This document shows positions 63,741-64,000 of a stretch of DNA of 64,000 bases, one piece after another. Source of the stretch: Varroa destructor (Eukaryota; Arthropoda; Arachnida; Mesostigmata; Varroidae); contig NW_019211455.1 in assembly GCF_002443255.2 (NCBI RefSeq), forward strand, positions 47,613,489 to 47,677,488, given 5' to 3'. The notes beneath the pieces were generated by a model that had not been told where the DNA came from, searched no databases, and saw only the letters and a program-made list of their open reading frames with translations. The translations under genes and the position numbers were made by a program. Positions within the stretch are counted from its first letter, which is position 1; each line of letters opens with the position of its first letter.

Positions 63741-64000
63741 CTAAAAGAAAAGCGAAAACAAATAGCTCGTTTACATTTTATTTATAGTACTACAAAAAAA
63801 ACAGATGGTTCGCCATAAGCCAAGTACTGCTGAAATTAATATTTACGTTGAGTGTGGATGACAGTTTACTACGAAAACTGTTGTCTTTAACAAGATTATC
63901 AGTTTTTAGATATTTTAGTTACTGCAAAACAAAATTGCCTATCTAAAACCAGATAGAATGTTAGTAATACTACCACCGTAAAGCTGGGTAAAAATCTATG

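Noticed and set aside
1..64000. CRISPR arrays, bacterial operons, rRNA genes or viral genomes
   Set aside because: No spaced direct-repeat array, no ribosome-binding-site-led gene runs, and no rRNA or viral replicase motifs were seen; genes are intron-containing and metazoan.

Overview
This window is nuclear DNA from an animal. Every gene I can support is split by GT-AG introns, the coding exons sit in AT-rich non-coding DNA with many microsatellites, and the families present (Argonaute, POC1, MIS12, TMEM242, ANKRD39, glutaredoxin) are metazoan housekeeping or RNA-silencing families. A divergent Argonaute that has lost its slicer residues, together with mostly short introns and ordinary GC content, fits an arthropod, possibly a mite. 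That taxonomic guess is inference.

Layout. 1-7.7 kb: no gene recognised. 7.8-14.0 kb (+): a seven-exon model for an unrecognised acidic/Ser-rich protein. 14-20.5 kb: no gene supported. 20.5-21.0 kb (+): a two-exon, 47-residue hydrophobic micropeptide candidate. 22.6-23.7 kb (-): a complete three-exon CPYC glutaredoxin. 19.8-20.3 kb (-) and 24.9-25.6 kb (+): membrane-protein-like open stretches, the second clearly broken. 27.3-33.0 kb (+): a complete nine-exon centriolar POC1-like WD40 protein. 34.7-42.9 kb (+): a complete five-exon Argonaute whose introns carry two perfect hairpins, a four-copy 35-bp tandem repeat and an antisense ORF. 44.2-45.4 kb (-): complete ANKRD39. 46.5-49.4 kb (-): 3' end of a gene with a Gln-rich tail, 5' structure unresolved. 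50.8-53.0 kb (+): complete MIS12 kinetochore subunit. 54.8-56.8 kb (+): complete TMEM242. 57-60.5 kb: no gene, but a foldback (MITE-like) element. 60.6-63.7 kb (-): the last six exons of a long coiled-coil protein that continues off the right edge.

The genes do not form an operon or a pathway. POC1 (centriole) and MIS12 (kinetochore) both act in cell division, but their proximity is probably chance. The most unusual locus is the Argonaute: its guide 5'-phosphate pocket looks intact while three of the four slicer positions are replaced, and its introns hold the best RNA hairpins in the window. All exon joins were worked out by eye from splice signals and phase. Each joined gene stays in frame to its stop, which is the main support for the models.
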